From the NCBI GenBank assembly GCA_947628385.1, contig CANQZS010000031.1, positions 1 to 12,167 of the forward strand: a DNA stretch of 12,167 bases. The letters run 5' to 3'. A program made the translations under genes and the position numbers. Shown one piece after another: positions 1-7,047 of the stretch; the stretch's first letter is position 1, and each line of letters opens with the position of its first letter. Under the pieces are notes generated by a model. The model was not told the origin of the DNA. It searched no databases and saw only the letters and a list, made by a program, of their open reading frames with translations. This DNA is from an uncultured Clostridia bacterium. GTDB lineage: Bacteria; Bacillota; Clostridia; Oscillospirales; Ruminococcaceae.

Positions 1-444
1 TATAAAGGTATCCCCCTTGCAGCGGCCACTGCTTCCGCACTCTATAATAAATTCGGGATAGACGTAAACTATTGCTTTGACAGAAAGGAAGCAAAGGATC
101 ACGGCGAGGGCGGAGTTATCGTCGGAAAACAGCTTACCGCAGGAGAAAAAGTCATAATCATTGAGGACGTTATCACCTCCGGAAAAGCACTCAGGGAAGT
201 TCTCCCCAAGCTCAAGGAAGCCGCCGATGTAAACGTGACCGGAATGTTTATTCAGGTAGACCGCATGGAAAAAGGACTGAACAGCAGCAGATCAGCGGTT
301 CAGGATATAAAGGAAGAGTTCGGCATAAACGTCTTTTCCATAGTGAATATGGACGACATCATAGAAGCAATAAGGGACGGCATAGTTTCCGGCAGTGAAT
401 ATCTTGACAGAATGCTTGAATACCGCAGCGTCTACGGTGCATGA
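1..444 (+). CDS. pyrE: Orotate phosphoribosyltransferase, C-terminal part (cut by window start)
   Basis: PyrE joins orotate to PRPP to give orotidine 5'-monophosphate, the fifth step of pyrimidine synthesis, in the cytoplasm. The frame is open from base 1 and gives 147 residues. It opens with YKGIPLAAATA, the segment that normally lies about 70 residues into the protein. KDHGEGG follows, which is the mobile loop over the active site. The PRPP-binding signature VIIIEDVITSGKAL lies at about residues 51-64 of the fragment, with the paired acidic residues ED. The C-terminal end is intact and stops with TGA at 442-444. About a third of a normal protein of some 210-220 residues is missing upstream of the window. 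No other pyr gene is visible here. Confidence 0.93.
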   Translation, partial: YKGIPLAAATASALYNKFGIDVNYCFDRKEAKDHGEGGVIVGKQLTAGEKVIIIEDVITSGKALREVLPKLKEAADVNVTGMFIQVDRMEKGLNSSRSAVQDIKEEFGINVFSIVNMDDIIEAIRDGIVSGSEYLDRMLEYRSVYGA

Positions 445-456
445 CTTTTTTCGCTT

Positions 457-478
457 CCCGCCGTCAGCGGCAGGCGGG
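457..478 (+). other. GC-rich hairpin after pyrE
   Basis: CCCGCC at 457-462 can pair with GGCGGG at 473-478 around a 10-nt loop. It sits 13 nt after the pyrE stop. No U-run follows it (the next bases are GCAAATAC), and the run of T lies before it, so it is not a normal intrinsic terminator. It may be a mRNA 3'-end stabiliser or a short dispersed palindrome. The rest of the 104-nt gap up to the next gene shows no promoter I would defend. Confidence 0.35.
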
Positions 479-548
479 GCAAATACTAATGAGAGTATAA
501 GCGATGATGATAAATTAATTTTTGAGCCGCTGAGAAACGGAGCATAAA

Positions 549-2075
549 ATGAGTGTCGTTTTCGATCTTACAGTTACCGGTCCTGAAATACTTGACGCAG
601 TTATATTCATGGAAAAATCGCCGGCATATGCCGCATTCAAGGAGGAAATAGGAAAGATCCTCGCAGATTTCAACAAGAACTCCAAATTCGGAGCAAATGT
701 TGAGATCGACGTAAACGGGCTTATAGAGTCCTCCTCAGATGTAGTCAGGAATATGCAGCGCGCGTTCCTTATATGGACATTCTATGAGGATCTCAGATCC
801 GGCGCAAAAAATCCGAGATATAATACATATCTCAAACTGTTTTTCAAAGGACAGGAAAAAAGACTCGTATCATTAAACGGCGGAAGCAAGTCTATCGCGC
901 CGGAAAATGCAGCTGAGCTCCGTGAAAAGTATGTTGAGGAGATAGGAAAGGATCCGGATCTTTTCAACAGTCTTAAAGAATTCTTTGCAGGATACGTATA
1001 CGGCTATTTCTTTAACTATCTCAACGAGCAGACGGTAATGAAAGATTATGCGGAATTTCTCGTATGCCTTGGCATAATTTCAAATAAGATAAGCACTCCG
1101 GATTCAGCAAAGCAGAAGATCCTCCCTAAAATGGCAATGCTCCTCAATAACGACAGATTCAAGTATATAAGCGGAGAGATCCCGCTTGACGTAATGATGG
1201 AGCAGATATACTTCCGTTTCAGCTTTACCGAGCTTACCAAGGACGAAAACGAGATAATCAGATCATCGCTCAAAAAATATGTTATAGACGAATATTTCTA
1301 TAACGAAGCGGACGATCTTATCCTTGACGATGTTCTTGCCGACGCAATGAGCCGCTTCAATAAGAGCTACATATGCTCCACGTCATTTGCTGAAAATCTC
1401 TACGAAAACACCTATGACGGAACACGTACATTCCTTGACGGAGATAAGGACGATGTCGGAGAATTCGATGTAGAAAAGCTCACAAGCATAACTGCCGAAA
1501 AATGCTCCGTGAACCATGATAAGTATTATTCCTCCGGAAGAGAGCCGATCCTTGAATTTGCTCTCAGCGCCGATATGAAAGGATATAAGTACCCACTTAC
1601 ATTCAACGATGACGGAACATACTGGTTTGCCGACGTTTACAAGGTAATACTTGCTCCGGCGTGCGACAAGGCAATTTATATTGAGGTAAATGAAGAGGAT
1701 CTTCCTCTGCGTATGTTCCCGTTTGCCGAAAAGGCTTTGGATACGAATATTATCCGGACTCTCGGCGATCTGGATACAAAAGGCTTCTCGATACGCTCCG
1801 ACAAGAGAAATTACATGGTAGAGATGAATGCTCTTCCCGCTTCAAAGACTCTTTCGGAAGAGGACAAGAAGATGCAGGCTCTTGAAAAACTTCTGTATAT
1901 AATTTCCGGAAACATGGATACGAATTCCTACAAAGAGCTTATTGAGGAAAACGTATTTGGCACAAAGCTATATGAGGATTATATCCGCTACAGAATGGAC
2001 TGCATTTTTGCAAAGGGCATGAAGAGCCTTGAAGCAAAGAAAAATCTTCTTGACGAGCTTAACAAAATAGGATAA
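549..2075 (+). CDS. Protein of unknown function, 508 aa, soluble and acidic
   Basis: I do not recognise this family. The protein is 508 residues long and rich in Asp, Glu, Lys, Phe and Tyr. I see no signal peptide, membrane segment, nucleotide-binding loop or metal motif, so it is probably cytoplasmic and largely helical in the first 300 residues. There are aromatic-rich stretches such as GYVYGYFFNYL (about residues 147-157). A different texture with more beta character (KYPLTFNDDGTYWFADVYKV) comes at about residues 350-370. The start is ATG 549, with GGAG at 539-542 and 6 nt spacing, which is weaker than the other sites in this window. It lies 104 nt after pyrE and ends 13 nt before a strong terminator, so it may be read from the pyrE transcript or from its own undetected promoter. 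Codon use looks like that of its neighbours. Confidence 0.8.
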   Translation: MSVVFDLTVTGPEILDAVIFMEKSPAYAAFKEEIGKILADFNKNSKFGANVEIDVNGLIESSSDVVRNMQRAFLIWTFYEDLRSGAKNPRYNTYLKLFFKGQEKRLVSLNGGSKSIAPENAAELREKYVEEIGKDPDLFNSLKEFFAGYVYGYFFNYLNEQTVMKDYAEFLVCLGIISNKISTPDSAKQKILPKMAMLLNNDRFKYISGEIPLDVMMEQIYFRFSFTELTKDENEIIRSSLKKYVIDEYFYNEADDLILDDVLADAMSRFNKSYICSTSFAENLYENTYDGTRTFLDGDKDDVGEFDVEKLTSITAEKCSVNHDKYYSSGREPILEFALSADMKGYKYPLTFNDDGTYWFADVYKVILAPACDKAIYIEVNEEDLPLRMFPFAEKALDTNIIRTLGDLDTKGFSIRSDKRNYMVEMNALPASKTLSEEDKKMQALEKLLYIISGNMDTNSYKELIEENVFGTKLYEDYIRYRMDCIFAKGMKSLEAKKNLLDELNKIG

Positions 2076-2088
2076 AAAAATTGAATTT

Positions 2089-2122
2089 ACGGCGTACCCT
2101 TACGGTGCGCCGTTTATTTTTT
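2089..2122 (+). terminator. Intrinsic terminator after the 508-aa gene
   Basis: A 10-bp stem, ACGGCGTACC (2089-2098) against GGTGCGCCGT (2104-2113) with one G-U pair, closes a 5-nt loop and is followed by TTATTTTTT. This separates the unknown gene from the sigma-factor operon. The AT-rich spacer from 2123 to 2216 should hold the operon promoter. It contains a TATATATAT run at 2193-2201, but I could not match a convincing -35 box to it. Confidence 0.88.
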
Positions 2123-2216
2123 GTAAACAGCAACAAATTTTTATTTTAATTTTTGTGCAGAATTTCCCCATAAAAAACACATTCCCAAATCGTATATATA
2201 TCAGACGGGTAAAATT

Positions 2217-2223
2217 GAGGTGG
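2217..2223 (+). promoter_or_regulatory. Ribosome binding site that sets the sigma-factor start at 2232
   Basis: GAGGTGG lies 8 nt before ATG 2232. The in-frame GTG at 2220 is the centre of this same Shine-Dalgarno sequence and has no site of its own, so it is very unlikely to be the start. Confidence 0.8.
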
Positions 2224-2231
2224 TAAACAGT

Positions 2232-2783
2232 ATGACGGACAGACAGTTTGAGCGCAGGATAACGCTTATCCAACAGGGCGACAAACAGGGTCTTAAGGAA
2301 ATTTACGATGAATACGGAAAAATGATCTATCAATGCGCATTGCAGATCCTCCATAACACCCACGACGCCGAGGATATTACATCAGAATTTTTCCTGAAGC
2401 TCTGGAACATCGCAGATACATACTGCTTTGGCGGCAAGCATAAGCGCTGGCTTGTCACTATTGCAAGAAATATGTCCCTCGATCTGCTGAAAAAGCATGA
2501 CCGTGAGTTGATTACACCCTTTGACGGAGAGGACGAAACCGTTTCAGAGCCCGCCGACAGCACTTCTGCGGAGGATACGGCAGCCGGAAATATCACCGTT
2601 TCGGCTGCTCTGGAAAAGCTTGATCTCAGCGAACGTGAAATAGTCAGCATGAAAATAATTGCCGACATGACGTTTCGGGATATTGCCGCAATTCTTGGAA
2701 AGCCTCTCGGAACGGTCACATGGAAATACCGTAACGCATTAAGCAAGCTGAAAAAATTTATCGGGGAGGTGGATCCCTCATGA
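2232..2783 (+). CDS. ECF-type RNA polymerase sigma factor
   Basis: This protein of 183 residues would direct RNA polymerase to a small set of promoters in response to a cell-envelope signal. Region 2 covers about residues 20-90: the helix LKEIYDEYGKMIYQCALQIL, then DAEDITSEFFLKLW, the typical ECF core-binding motif, then KRWLVTIARNMSLDLLKK. An acidic linker of about 30 residues follows. Region 4 is at about 124-176, with a helix-turn-helix (TFRDIAAILGKPLGTVTWKY) that would read the -35 element. No region 1 or 3 is present, as expected for this group. Its stop overlaps the start of the next gene in ATGA (2780-2783), the usual coupling of a sigma factor to its regulator. Such operons are often autoregulated, but I could not identify the promoter sequence here. 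Confidence 0.93.
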   Translation: MTDRQFERRITLIQQGDKQGLKEIYDEYGKMIYQCALQILHNTHDAEDITSEFFLKLWNIADTYCFGGKHKRWLVTIARNMSLDLLKKHDRELITPFDGEDETVSEPADSTSAEDTAAGNITVSAALEKLDLSEREIVSMKIIADMTFRDIAAILGKPLGTVTWKYRNALSKLKKFIGEVDPS

Positions 2784-3673
2784 AAACAAGTAAACTCATA
2801 AAGCTTTACAAGGAAAACGCGGAAAAAAATTCCCCCGATATGGATCATATCTGGGAAAGGATCGAGGGAAGCCTTGGACCTAAGCCCGAAAACGCTGTCA
2901 CCTCAAAGCCCATGCCAAAAAAGATGACCTTCCGCAAGCCTACCGTCTGGGCGACCGTCTGCGCAGCGGCACTGATAATTTTACCTATCTCCGTCAGAAT
3001 TATAAATAACTCACAGGATATGACATCAAACGAGTCAATGTCAATGGACGCCGCTCCGGAAACACAGGCTGTTACAGAAACTCAGGCTCTTACGACAGCA
3101 TTTCCGGAATACACCGAAGCCGCCGATAATGAATTTAACGAAGAGGAATTTAATGAAGCGGTCGTTGAAGAGGCTGAACCAAGTAACGGAATGTATTTCG
3201 CAGGATCCGTTCCCACCGAGGCAATATCTGAAAATGAATATTTCATTGAGGAAAATGTTCTTATTCAAACTGACGTTATCGTAAACGCCTATATTGATCG
3301 GGTCTACAGCAAAGGAAATTCCACCTGCTACGAAATTTCAGCCGAAAATGCCGAAACCGGAGAACCGGAAAGCATTACTCTTGAAACCGATTCCATCTAC
3401 ACCATGAAGCAGGACGGGAATTACATTCTTCCCCTGAAAAGCAGTGAGAACGGCAGCTATTCTCTTGCCTTTGAAAACGCCCCGCAGATCGAGGAAACGG
3501 AAAACGGCGGCTTGCTCTTCCACAACGGCTGGATAAGTCTGGACGAAAATTCCACACCCACCGAATATCCGCAGGTAAGCGTTGACGACTTTTTCTACGA
3601 CAGAATGAGATATTCCTACAGCGGAGATATTTCCCCGCTTCTTGAAAAATGGCACGAAGTCAAACAAGAATAA
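2780..3673 (+). CDS. One-pass membrane protein, probable anti-sigma factor
   Basis: Position and layout point to the regulator of the sigma factor. It has a short cytoplasmic N-terminus of about 53 residues, one membrane helix at about 54-75 (TVWATVCAAALIILPISVRI) and a domain of about 220 residues outside the cell. The N-terminal part contains SPDMDHIWERIE, a helix of the kind used to grip sigma factors in Clostridia. There is no HxxxCxxC zinc motif, so it is not a ZAS-type anti-sigma factor. Outside the membrane comes an acidic Glu/Ala/Thr-rich linker at about 80-150. A likely beta-rich domain follows at about 160-297 (VIVNAYIDRVY, NGGLLFHNGWISL) and could be the sensor. GGGGAGGTGG lies just before the start at 2780, and translation is coupled by the 4-nt overlap. 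The anti-sigma role is an inference from context; I see no enzyme motif. Confidence 0.78.
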   Translation: MKTSKLIKLYKENAEKNSPDMDHIWERIEGSLGPKPENAVTSKPMPKKMTFRKPTVWATVCAAALIILPISVRIINNSQDMTSNESMSMDAAPETQAVTETQALTTAFPEYTEAADNEFNEEEFNEAVVEEAEPSNGMYFAGSVPTEAISENEYFIEENVLIQTDVIVNAYIDRVYSKGNSTCYEISAENAETGEPESITLETDSIYTMKQDGNYILPLKSSENGSYSLAFENAPQIEETENGGLLFHNGWISLDENSTPTEYPQVSVDDFFYDRMRYSYSGDISPLLEKWHEVKQE

Positions 3674-3685
3674 AGAGGTAAAAGT

Positions 3686-5068
3686 ATGAAAAGGAAATTT
3701 TTAAAAATTATTTCCGCAATTGTGGCAGCGGCAAGCCTTTCCGCCTGCACTGCGCAAAAAGCAGACACCGGAGCTTTGAGCGAGATCGACGTTACAACTG
3801 CATATGAAACCTACCACCCCACAGATACAATGCCAGCAAAAAATTCAGAAGCTTACGAGACCACCGACGCCGCGCCCGCAAAGATCCCTCAGGTGACCGA
3901 AGCTTCCACCGGACAGTCCGAAAAGCCCCCTATCACCGGAATCAATATACCAACGGATTTTCAGCCCATAAACGGAAATCTCAGCGAGGCGCTTCTGAAA
4001 AGCTGTTTGCAGGACGAGAAAAAGAATTTTGTAATTTCTCCATTAAGCATAAAGCTTGCCCTGAGTATGGCTGCGGCAGGCGCGGAAACAGGCTCGGACA
4101 CCGAAACGCAGATGCTGAACGCGCTTGGGTATTCCTCAAAAGCGGAAATGACCGAGGACTGCCAAAGGCTTATTTCCGAACTTGACCGCGAGGACGGCAC
4201 TATCACGGTAAGCGATTCCATCTGGCTGTCGGAAAAGTTTGATAATGTTTATCCCGAATACCTGAACGGCATAAGCAAAAATTTCAATGCCGAGAGCTTT
4301 ACCGAGGATCTGACCTCCGACGAATTTGTAAACTACATCAACAACTGGGTAAATGACAAGACAAACGGGCTTATCCCCACGATATTTTCCGAACCTCTTG
4401 GCGACTTTGCACGAATGGTGCTTGTGAACGCATTATATTTCAACAACGAATGGGAAATACCTTTCAGCGGCGTAACCAATGAAAATATTTTCCACGGTGT
4501 TGACGGAGACACTTTCATAATGTTCATGCACGATACTCACAATGTGGATTACGCCGAGGGAGAAATCTTTAAAAGCATTATCCTGACCTACAAGGACGGT
4601 TCGGTAATGAAGCTGTATCTTCCCACGGACGAAAGCAAAAACATCGGCGATATTATATCTTCCATGACAAATGAACAGCTTGCCGAGGCAATGGATCTTT
4701 CCTATAATTCCACGGAAGTTCAAATTACCATGCCGAGGTTTGAATGTGAGTTCAATAATTCAATGGTGGAAACTCTTAAAAGTTACGCGATACTTGAAGC
4801 ATTTGACCCGAATAACGCAAATTTCGGGGAAATGGCTGATATTTCAGACAATAACCTGTATATTTCCGAAGTTATACATTCCGCAAAGCTGAAATGCGGC
4901 GAAAAAGGCACGGAAGCCGCTGCGGTAACTGCGGTAATTGTAACCGATGAGGCGGAGATGTGTCTTGCCGAACCCATATATTTCACCGCCGACCGTCCGT
5001 TTATGTACGAAATAGAATCACCCTCCGGCGAAACACTTTTCGAGGGCGTTGTTCAGTCATTCAATTAA
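3686..5068 (+). CDS. Serpin (serine protease inhibitor family) lipoprotein
   Basis: This is a secreted, membrane-anchored serpin of 460 residues. A signal peptide ends in the lipobox LSAC with the lipid-bearing Cys at 21. A Thr/Ala/Pro-rich spacer runs to about 90, and a full serpin domain covers about 95-460. Family marks are NFVISPLSIKLALSMAAAGA (114-133), LVNALYFNNEWEIPF (246-260), ITMPRFE (347-353) and the closing motif FTADRPFMYEI plus GETLFEGVV. The hinge of the reactive loop, GTEAAAVTA (408-416), is of the inhibitory type: small side chains that let the loop insert after cleavage. Counting 17 positions from Glu406 puts P1-P1' at Glu422-Ala423, within a few residues. No dockerin module is present, unlike some cellulosomal serpins. 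It starts 12 nt after the previous stop, with AGAGGT as ribosome binding site. The target protease cannot be named from sequence. Confidence 0.92.
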   Translation: MKRKFLKIISAIVAAASLSACTAQKADTGALSEIDVTTAYETYHPTDTMPAKNSEAYETTDAAPAKIPQVTEASTGQSEKPPITGINIPTDFQPINGNLSEALLKSCLQDEKKNFVISPLSIKLALSMAAAGAETGSDTETQMLNALGYSSKAEMTEDCQRLISELDREDGTITVSDSIWLSEKFDNVYPEYLNGISKNFNAESFTEDLTSDEFVNYINNWVNDKTNGLIPTIFSEPLGDFARMVLVNALYFNNEWEIPFSGVTNENIFHGVDGDTFIMFMHDTHNVDYAEGEIFKSIILTYKDGSVMKLYLPTDESKNIGDIISSMTNEQLAEAMDLSYNSTEVQITMPRFECEFNNSMVETLKSYAILEAFDPNNANFGEMADISDNNLYISEVIHSAKLKCGEKGTEAAAVTAVIVTDEAEMCLAEPIYFTADRPFMYEIESPSGETLFEGVVQSFN

Positions 5069-5086
5069 CAGAAAGGAACTGATACT

Positions 5087-6802
5087 ATGAAAAAAAATAA
5101 GATATTAAGCTTTATAGCGGCAATTTCAATTTTAGCGGGAACGCTTTCGGGCTGCGGAGCCTCAGATAAAAGCACCGGCAACGCAGGAGCGCCTATGAAC
5201 GGAAATTCTTATGACGCTGTTCAGGATAACAAATCATATGAAAAGGTTTACGAAACTATCGGCGATGATATGGCAGAGGGTGAGATAGCCGAAGCCATGC
5301 CCGAAACAACAATGGCATTTACTATGGAAGCTATGCCCGGTGCAGTAAACGGTGCTGTTATGATGCCGTATGACAACGGTTATTACAACACCGAGGAATA
5401 CAACCCCATAGTTGAAAACAGCTTCAAAGCCGCCGCAGAAGAGCCTCTTTCAACATTTTCCATAGATGTTGACACGGCTTCCTACGCCAACGCTCGCCGA
5501 ATGATAGAAATGGGCGGATATGTTGACCCTGACGCAATCCGCATTGAGGAATTTATAAACTATTTCGATTACGATTATTCCGAACCTACTACCGACGACC
5601 CGTTCTCGGTGAACACGGAGCTTTCCGACTGTCCTTGGAACGACGAGGCAAAGCTGCTGCTCGTAGGTCTTAAAGCGGAGGATATTCCGCAGGAAGAGCG
5701 TGTTCCCACAAATCTTGTTTTCCTTATAGATGTGAGCGGCTCTATGTTTTCGGAGGATAAGCTTCCCCTTGTTCAGGAATCTTTCTCGATGCTTACCGAC
5801 AATCTTACCGAGGACGACAGGATCTCTATCGTAACATATGCGGGCGAGGACAAAGTCGTAGCAAAGGGTCTTACCGGCGACCAGAAAGAAAAGATAAAGA
5901 AAGCCATCAACAGTCTGGAAGCGGGCGGTTCCACTTTCGGCGAAGCGGGAATAAACCGCGCATATGAGCTTGCGGAGAAATACTTTATAGACGGCGGCAA
6001 CAACCGCGTTATCCTTGCAACCGACGGCGACCTTAACGTAGGTATTTCCAGCGAGAAAGAGCTTACAAAGCTCATTGAGGAAAAGCGCGATTCCGGCGTG
6101 TTCCTATCGGTACTCGGCTTCGGTACGGGAAATTACAAGGACAACCGCATGGAAGCTCTTGCCGACCACGGAAACGGAAACTATTCATACATTGACAGCC
6201 GTCTCGAAGCAGAAAAGGTTCTCGTAAAGGAAATGGCAGGAACGCTTTATGCAGTTGCAAAGGACGTAAAAATTCAGGTGGAATTCAATCCCGAAAATGT
6301 GGCTTCCTACCGTCTTGTAGGCTACGAGAACCGCGCTCTTGCCAATGAGGATTTTGCGGACGACACCAAGGACGCCGGAGAGATCGGTGCGGGACACACC
6401 GTTACTGCGCTGTATGAGCTTATCCTAAATGACGGGGAAAATTCAGACGTTCCTCCTGCTTCGCTTAAATACAGTTCGGTAAACTATTCCTACGAAAGCA
6501 ACGGCGAATACAGCTATGAACTTCTGACCGTTTCACTTCGCTACAAACAACCTGACGGCGACACCAGCAAGCTGCTTGAAGTTCCCGTTTCAACGGAGAT
6601 ATACACCGAGAAAATGCCCTCCAACATGACCTTTGCGGCTGCGGCGGCGGAATTTGCAATGGTCCTGCGTGGCAGCGAATACAAGGGAAGCGCCGACTGT
6701 GAACATATCCTTGAAATGCTTGATAACTACGATTACCGGAGCGATGAATACAAGAACGAGTTTGTTTATCTTGTAAGGACTATGGAAAAAAGAGGCTACT
6801 AA
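5087..6802 (+). CDS. YfbK-like von Willebrand factor A lipoprotein
   Basis: This lipoprotein of 571 residues should bind protein partners through a metal site on the outer face of the membrane. Its signal peptide ends in the lipobox LSGC (Cys23). Residues 24-105 form a low-complexity spacer with many Met, Glu, Asn and Gly. The N-terminal domain typical of the YfbK family starts near 119 (PLSTFSIDVDTASYANARRM). The VWA domain covers about 207-378 with a complete MIDAS: D215-V-S217-G-S219, T283 (GGSTFG) and D313 (ATDGDLN). The C-terminal domain of this family (DUF3520 type) runs from about 390 to 571, with MPSNMTFAAAAAEFAMVLRGS. It begins 18 nt after the serpin stop, with AAGGA as ribosome binding site, and is the last gene before a terminator. 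The exact role of this family is not known to me beyond predicted protein binding. Confidence 0.92.
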   Translation: MKKNKILSFIAAISILAGTLSGCGASDKSTGNAGAPMNGNSYDAVQDNKSYEKVYETIGDDMAEGEIAEAMPETTMAFTMEAMPGAVNGAVMMPYDNGYYNTEEYNPIVENSFKAAAEEPLSTFSIDVDTASYANARRMIEMGGYVDPDAIRIEEFINYFDYDYSEPTTDDPFSVNTELSDCPWNDEAKLLLVGLKAEDIPQEERVPTNLVFLIDVSGSMFSEDKLPLVQESFSMLTDNLTEDDRISIVTYAGEDKVVAKGLTGDQKEKIKKAINSLEAGGSTFGEAGINRAYELAEKYFIDGGNNRVILATDGDLNVGISSEKELTKLIEEKRDSGVFLSVLGFGTGNYKDNRMEALADHGNGNYSYIDSRLEAEKVLVKEMAGTLYAVAKDVKIQVEFNPENVASYRLVGYENRALANEDFADDTKDAGEIGAGHTVTALYELILNDGENSDVPPASLKYSSVNYSYESNGEYSYELLTVSLRYKQPDGDTSKLLEVPVSTEIYTEKMPSNMTFAAAAAEFAMVLRGSEYKGSADCEHILEMLDNYDYRSDEYKNEFVYLVRTMEKRGY

Positions 6803-6807
6803 AATTT

Positions 6808-6821
6808 AGAGTTGAGAGTTG
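6808..6821 (+). repeat. Two tandem copies of AGAGTTG
   Basis: The 7-base unit AGAGTTG occurs twice directly after the VWA gene stop and runs into a partial third copy (AGA). It lies 7 nt before the 23-bp palindrome and may belong to the same dispersed intergenic element. Confidence 0.5.
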
Positions 6822-6828
6822 AGATATA

Positions 6829-6851
6829 ATTTTGCGCCGTAGGCGCAAAAT
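6829..6851. repeat. 23-bp perfect palindrome, copy 1
   Basis: Arms of 10 nt (ATTTTGCGCC and its exact complement) flank the 3-nt centre GTA. An identical copy lies at 11928-11950, on the far side of the dynamin operon. No U-run follows the GC part beyond the arm itself, so this is a repeat rather than a terminator. A true terminator starts 2 nt later. Confidence 0.9.
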
Positions 6852-6852
6852 A

Positions 6853-6887
6853 GCCCACTGTTTTAAGCAAAGCAGTGGGCAATTTTT
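6853..6887 (+). terminator. Intrinsic terminator of the sigma-factor/serpin/VWA operon
   Basis: GCCCACTGTTTT (6853-6864) pairs with AAAGCAGTGGGC (6869-6880), 12 bp with one G-U pair, around the loop AAGC. AATTTTT follows. It lies 50 nt after the VWA gene stop and isolates that operon from the dynamin operon promoter about 60 nt downstream. Confidence 0.88.
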
Positions 6888-6948
6888 GTCACATTTTACT
6901 TTTTGACTAATTTATAATAAGTTTTGTGCATAAATTCTGATAAAAATG

Positions 6949-6978
6949 TTGACATCTGCGGAACAAATATGTTATAAT
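6949..6978 (+). promoter_or_regulatory. Sigma-A promoter with extended -10, driving the dynamin operon
   Basis: TTGACA (6949-6954) and TATAAT (6973-6978) both match consensus exactly and are 18 bp apart. TG at 6970-6971 gives an extended -10 element. Transcription should start near 6985, leaving a leader of about 60 nt before ATG 7048. No operator palindrome overlaps it, so expression is probably constitutive and fairly strong. Confidence 0.88.
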
Positions 6979-7035
6979 TAATTAAATATGATTTTAAATT
7001 TTGCCGGATACGGTTTATTTCATAGATCTTTATTT

Positions 7036-7042
7036 GGGAGGA
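7036..7042 (+). promoter_or_regulatory. Ribosome binding site that sets the first dynamin start at 7048
   Basis: GGGAGGA lies 5 nt before ATG 7048. An in-frame ATG at 6988 would add 20 residues, but it lies only a few bases after the expected transcription start and has no ribosome binding site, so the shorter form is preferred. Confidence 0.85.
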
Positions 7043-7047
7043 ATTTT

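Noticed and set aside
6903..6936. Possible second promoter using TTGACT at 6903 with a downstream AT-rich -10
   Set aside because: No -10 box falls at 16-18 bp spacing; the consensus promoter at 6949-6978 explains transcription better.
6988..7047. In-frame ATG at 6988 extending DLP-1 by 20 residues
   Set aside because: It is only about 3 nt after the expected transcription start and lacks a ribosome binding site, while ATG 7048 has GGGAGGA at ideal spacing.
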